A stretch of DNA of 5,995 bases, taken from positions 1-5,995 of the forward strand of contig JAITWQ010000141.1 in assembly GCA_031285215.1 (NCBI GenBank), read 5' to 3'. The notes beneath the pieces were generated by a model. The model did no database searches. It was not told where the DNA came from and saw nothing but the letters and a program-made list of their open reading frames with translations. Numbering within the stretch: the stretch's first letter is position 1; the number at the start of each line of letters is the position of its first letter. Positions 5,205-5,995 of this stretch are shown piece after piece. Made by a program: the position numbers and the translations under genes. This DNA is from Syntrophobacterales bacterium (GTDB lineage Bacteria; Desulfobacterota; Syntrophia; Syntrophales; JAAYKM01).

Positions 5205-5995
5205 ATGAAACTTTCCGACTTCGATTACCATTTGCCTCCCGAACATATCGCCCAATTTCCCTCTCCCGCACGGGAGCAATCACGGATGATGGTTGTATCA
5301 CGAAAAGAACCGGTCTTGCACCATCAGCATTTTTTCAATATTGCGGACTGGCTTGTCCGCGATGATACCATTGTCATCAATGATTCTCAGGTGATTCCCG
5401 CCAGGCTCTGCGGCAAAAAAGAAACCGGAGCAGCAATTGAAATCCTTCTTCTGTCCCCGTCAAAGGGCGCTTCACCCGATAGTTCCCTCTGGGAAGTTCT
5501 CCTGCGCCCGGGAAAGCGGATTCGTCCGGGTACATTGATTGCCCTCGACGCAAAGGGGGAAGGCAAGGTCTTGGAGCGGTTGTCGGAGAAAAAATGGCTT
5601 GTGGAATTTAAAACGGACATGCCGTTTGACGCATTTTTAAGCCGGTTTGGCCATATTCCTCTGCCGCCCTACATTGACAGGAAGAATATGGAAAGGGCGT
5701 ACAGCGAAGACCAGACCCGCTATCAAACAGTCTATGCACGTCATCCCGGATCTGTGGCCGCGCCAACGGCAGGCCTTCATTTTACCTCCGCTATTTTGCA
5801 GCAGTTACAGGAAATGGGGGTTAACATTGTCAGAATTACCCTGCACGTCGGCTACGGTACCTTTGTACCCATTGAAGCGGAACGTATTGAAGACCACCGT
5901 ATGGATGAGGAGTTCTTTGAAATTTCACCTGAGGCGGCCCGTATCATTTCCGCTTCCCCCAGGGTCATCGCCGTTGGCACAACATCCGCCAGAGT
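5205..5995 (+). CDS. queA: S-adenosylmethionine:tRNA ribosyltransferase-isomerase, N-terminal part (runs off right edge)
   Basis: QueA transfers the ribosyl moiety of S-adenosylmethionine to preQ1 at position 34 of GUN-anticodon tRNAs, giving epoxyqueuosine, in queuosine synthesis. The first 263 of the usual 340-350 residues are visible. Family marks in order: LSDFDYHLPPEHIAQFP (3-19), the conserved NDSQVIPARL (59-68), LLRPGKRIRPG (99-109), LPPYI (153-157), EDQTRYQTVYA (168-178), GSVAAPTAGLHFT (182-194), THE-region equivalent LHVGYGTFVPI (213-223) and HRMDEEFFEIS (231-241). It is intact as far as it goes. A modest AGGAA lies 11 nt before the ATG. With only 31 bp to the preceding gene and no terminator between, it is probably co-transcribed with mazG and the DUF2065 gene. 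tgt, its usual partner, may follow outside the window. Confidence 0.96.
   Translation, partial: MKLSDFDYHLPPEHIAQFPSPAREQSRMMVVSRKEPVLHHQHFFNIADWLVRDDTIVINDSQVIPARLCGKKETGAAIEILLLSPSKGASPDSSLWEVLLRPGKRIRPGTLIALDAKGEGKVLERLSEKKWLVEFKTDMPFDAFLSRFGHIPLPPYIDRKNMERAYSEDQTRYQTVYARHPGSVAAPTAGLHFTSAILQQLQEMGVNIVRITLHVGYGTFVPIEAERIEDHRMDEEFFEISPEAARIISASPRVIAVGTTSAR

Noticed and set aside
1..5995. CRISPR array, insertion sequence, prophage, tRNA or defence system
   Set aside because: No spaced repeats, transposase, integrase, terminal repeats, cloverleaf or defence domains are seen on either strand. All coding space is explained by known metabolic and housekeeping families.

Overview
The window reads as an ordinary bacterial chromosome segment of about 50% GC, most likely from a strictly anaerobic, possibly syntrophic or sulfate-reducing Desulfobacterota (Deltaproteobacteria) lineage such as Syntrophus, Smithella or Desulfococcus relatives. 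This rests on one gene set: a small biotin carrier, a glutaryl-CoA dehydrogenase-like flavoprotein and a GcdA-type carboxyltransferase in a single operon. That set is known from anaerobes that degrade benzoate, cyclohexane carboxylate or other glutaryl-CoA-yielding substrates. The organism assignment is inference from gene content. No rRNA or other marker is present.

Layout. Positions 1-505 (minus strand) hold the N-terminal 168 residues of adenylosuccinate lyase (purB), which runs off the left edge. A strong hairpin with T runs on both sides (577-610) separates it from a three-gene minus-strand operon, transcribed right to left: a 70-aa biotinyl carrier (3751-3963), a 382-aa acyl-CoA dehydrogenase of the glutaryl-CoA dehydrogenase type (2538-3686), and a 590-aa carboxyltransferase, the glutaconyl-CoA decarboxylase alpha subunit (649-2421). 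A 260-bp AT-rich divergent intergenic region (3964-4223) carries a candidate promoter for this operon. To its right, on the plus strand, are mazG (4224-4991), a 61-aa DUF2065 membrane protein that overlaps mazG by 4 bp (4988-5173), and the first 263 residues of queA (5205 to the window edge).

How the genes work together. The dehydrogenase keeps the carboxylate-binding Arg of glutaryl-CoA dehydrogenases (R85). It has Val rather than Tyr just before the catalytic Glu (V363-E364), the exchange reported to distinguish non-decarboxylating, glutaconyl-CoA-forming enzymes. The inferred pathway is: glutaryl-CoA is oxidised to glutaconyl-CoA (electrons to ETF); the carboxyltransferase moves the carboxyl group to biotin on the small carrier and releases crotonyl-CoA; and a membrane beta subunit, not in this window, decarboxylates carboxybiotin and exports Na+. 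Under other conditions the set could run in reverse. The flanking genes purB, mazG and queA are housekeeping genes (purine synthesis, nucleotide pool cleaning, queuosine tRNA modification) with no evident link to the pathway.

I see no mobile element, CRISPR array, tRNA or rRNA, and no sign of an undescribed system. The most interesting points are the non-decarboxylating active-site signature, the missing membrane subunits, and the stripped-down biotin carrier.
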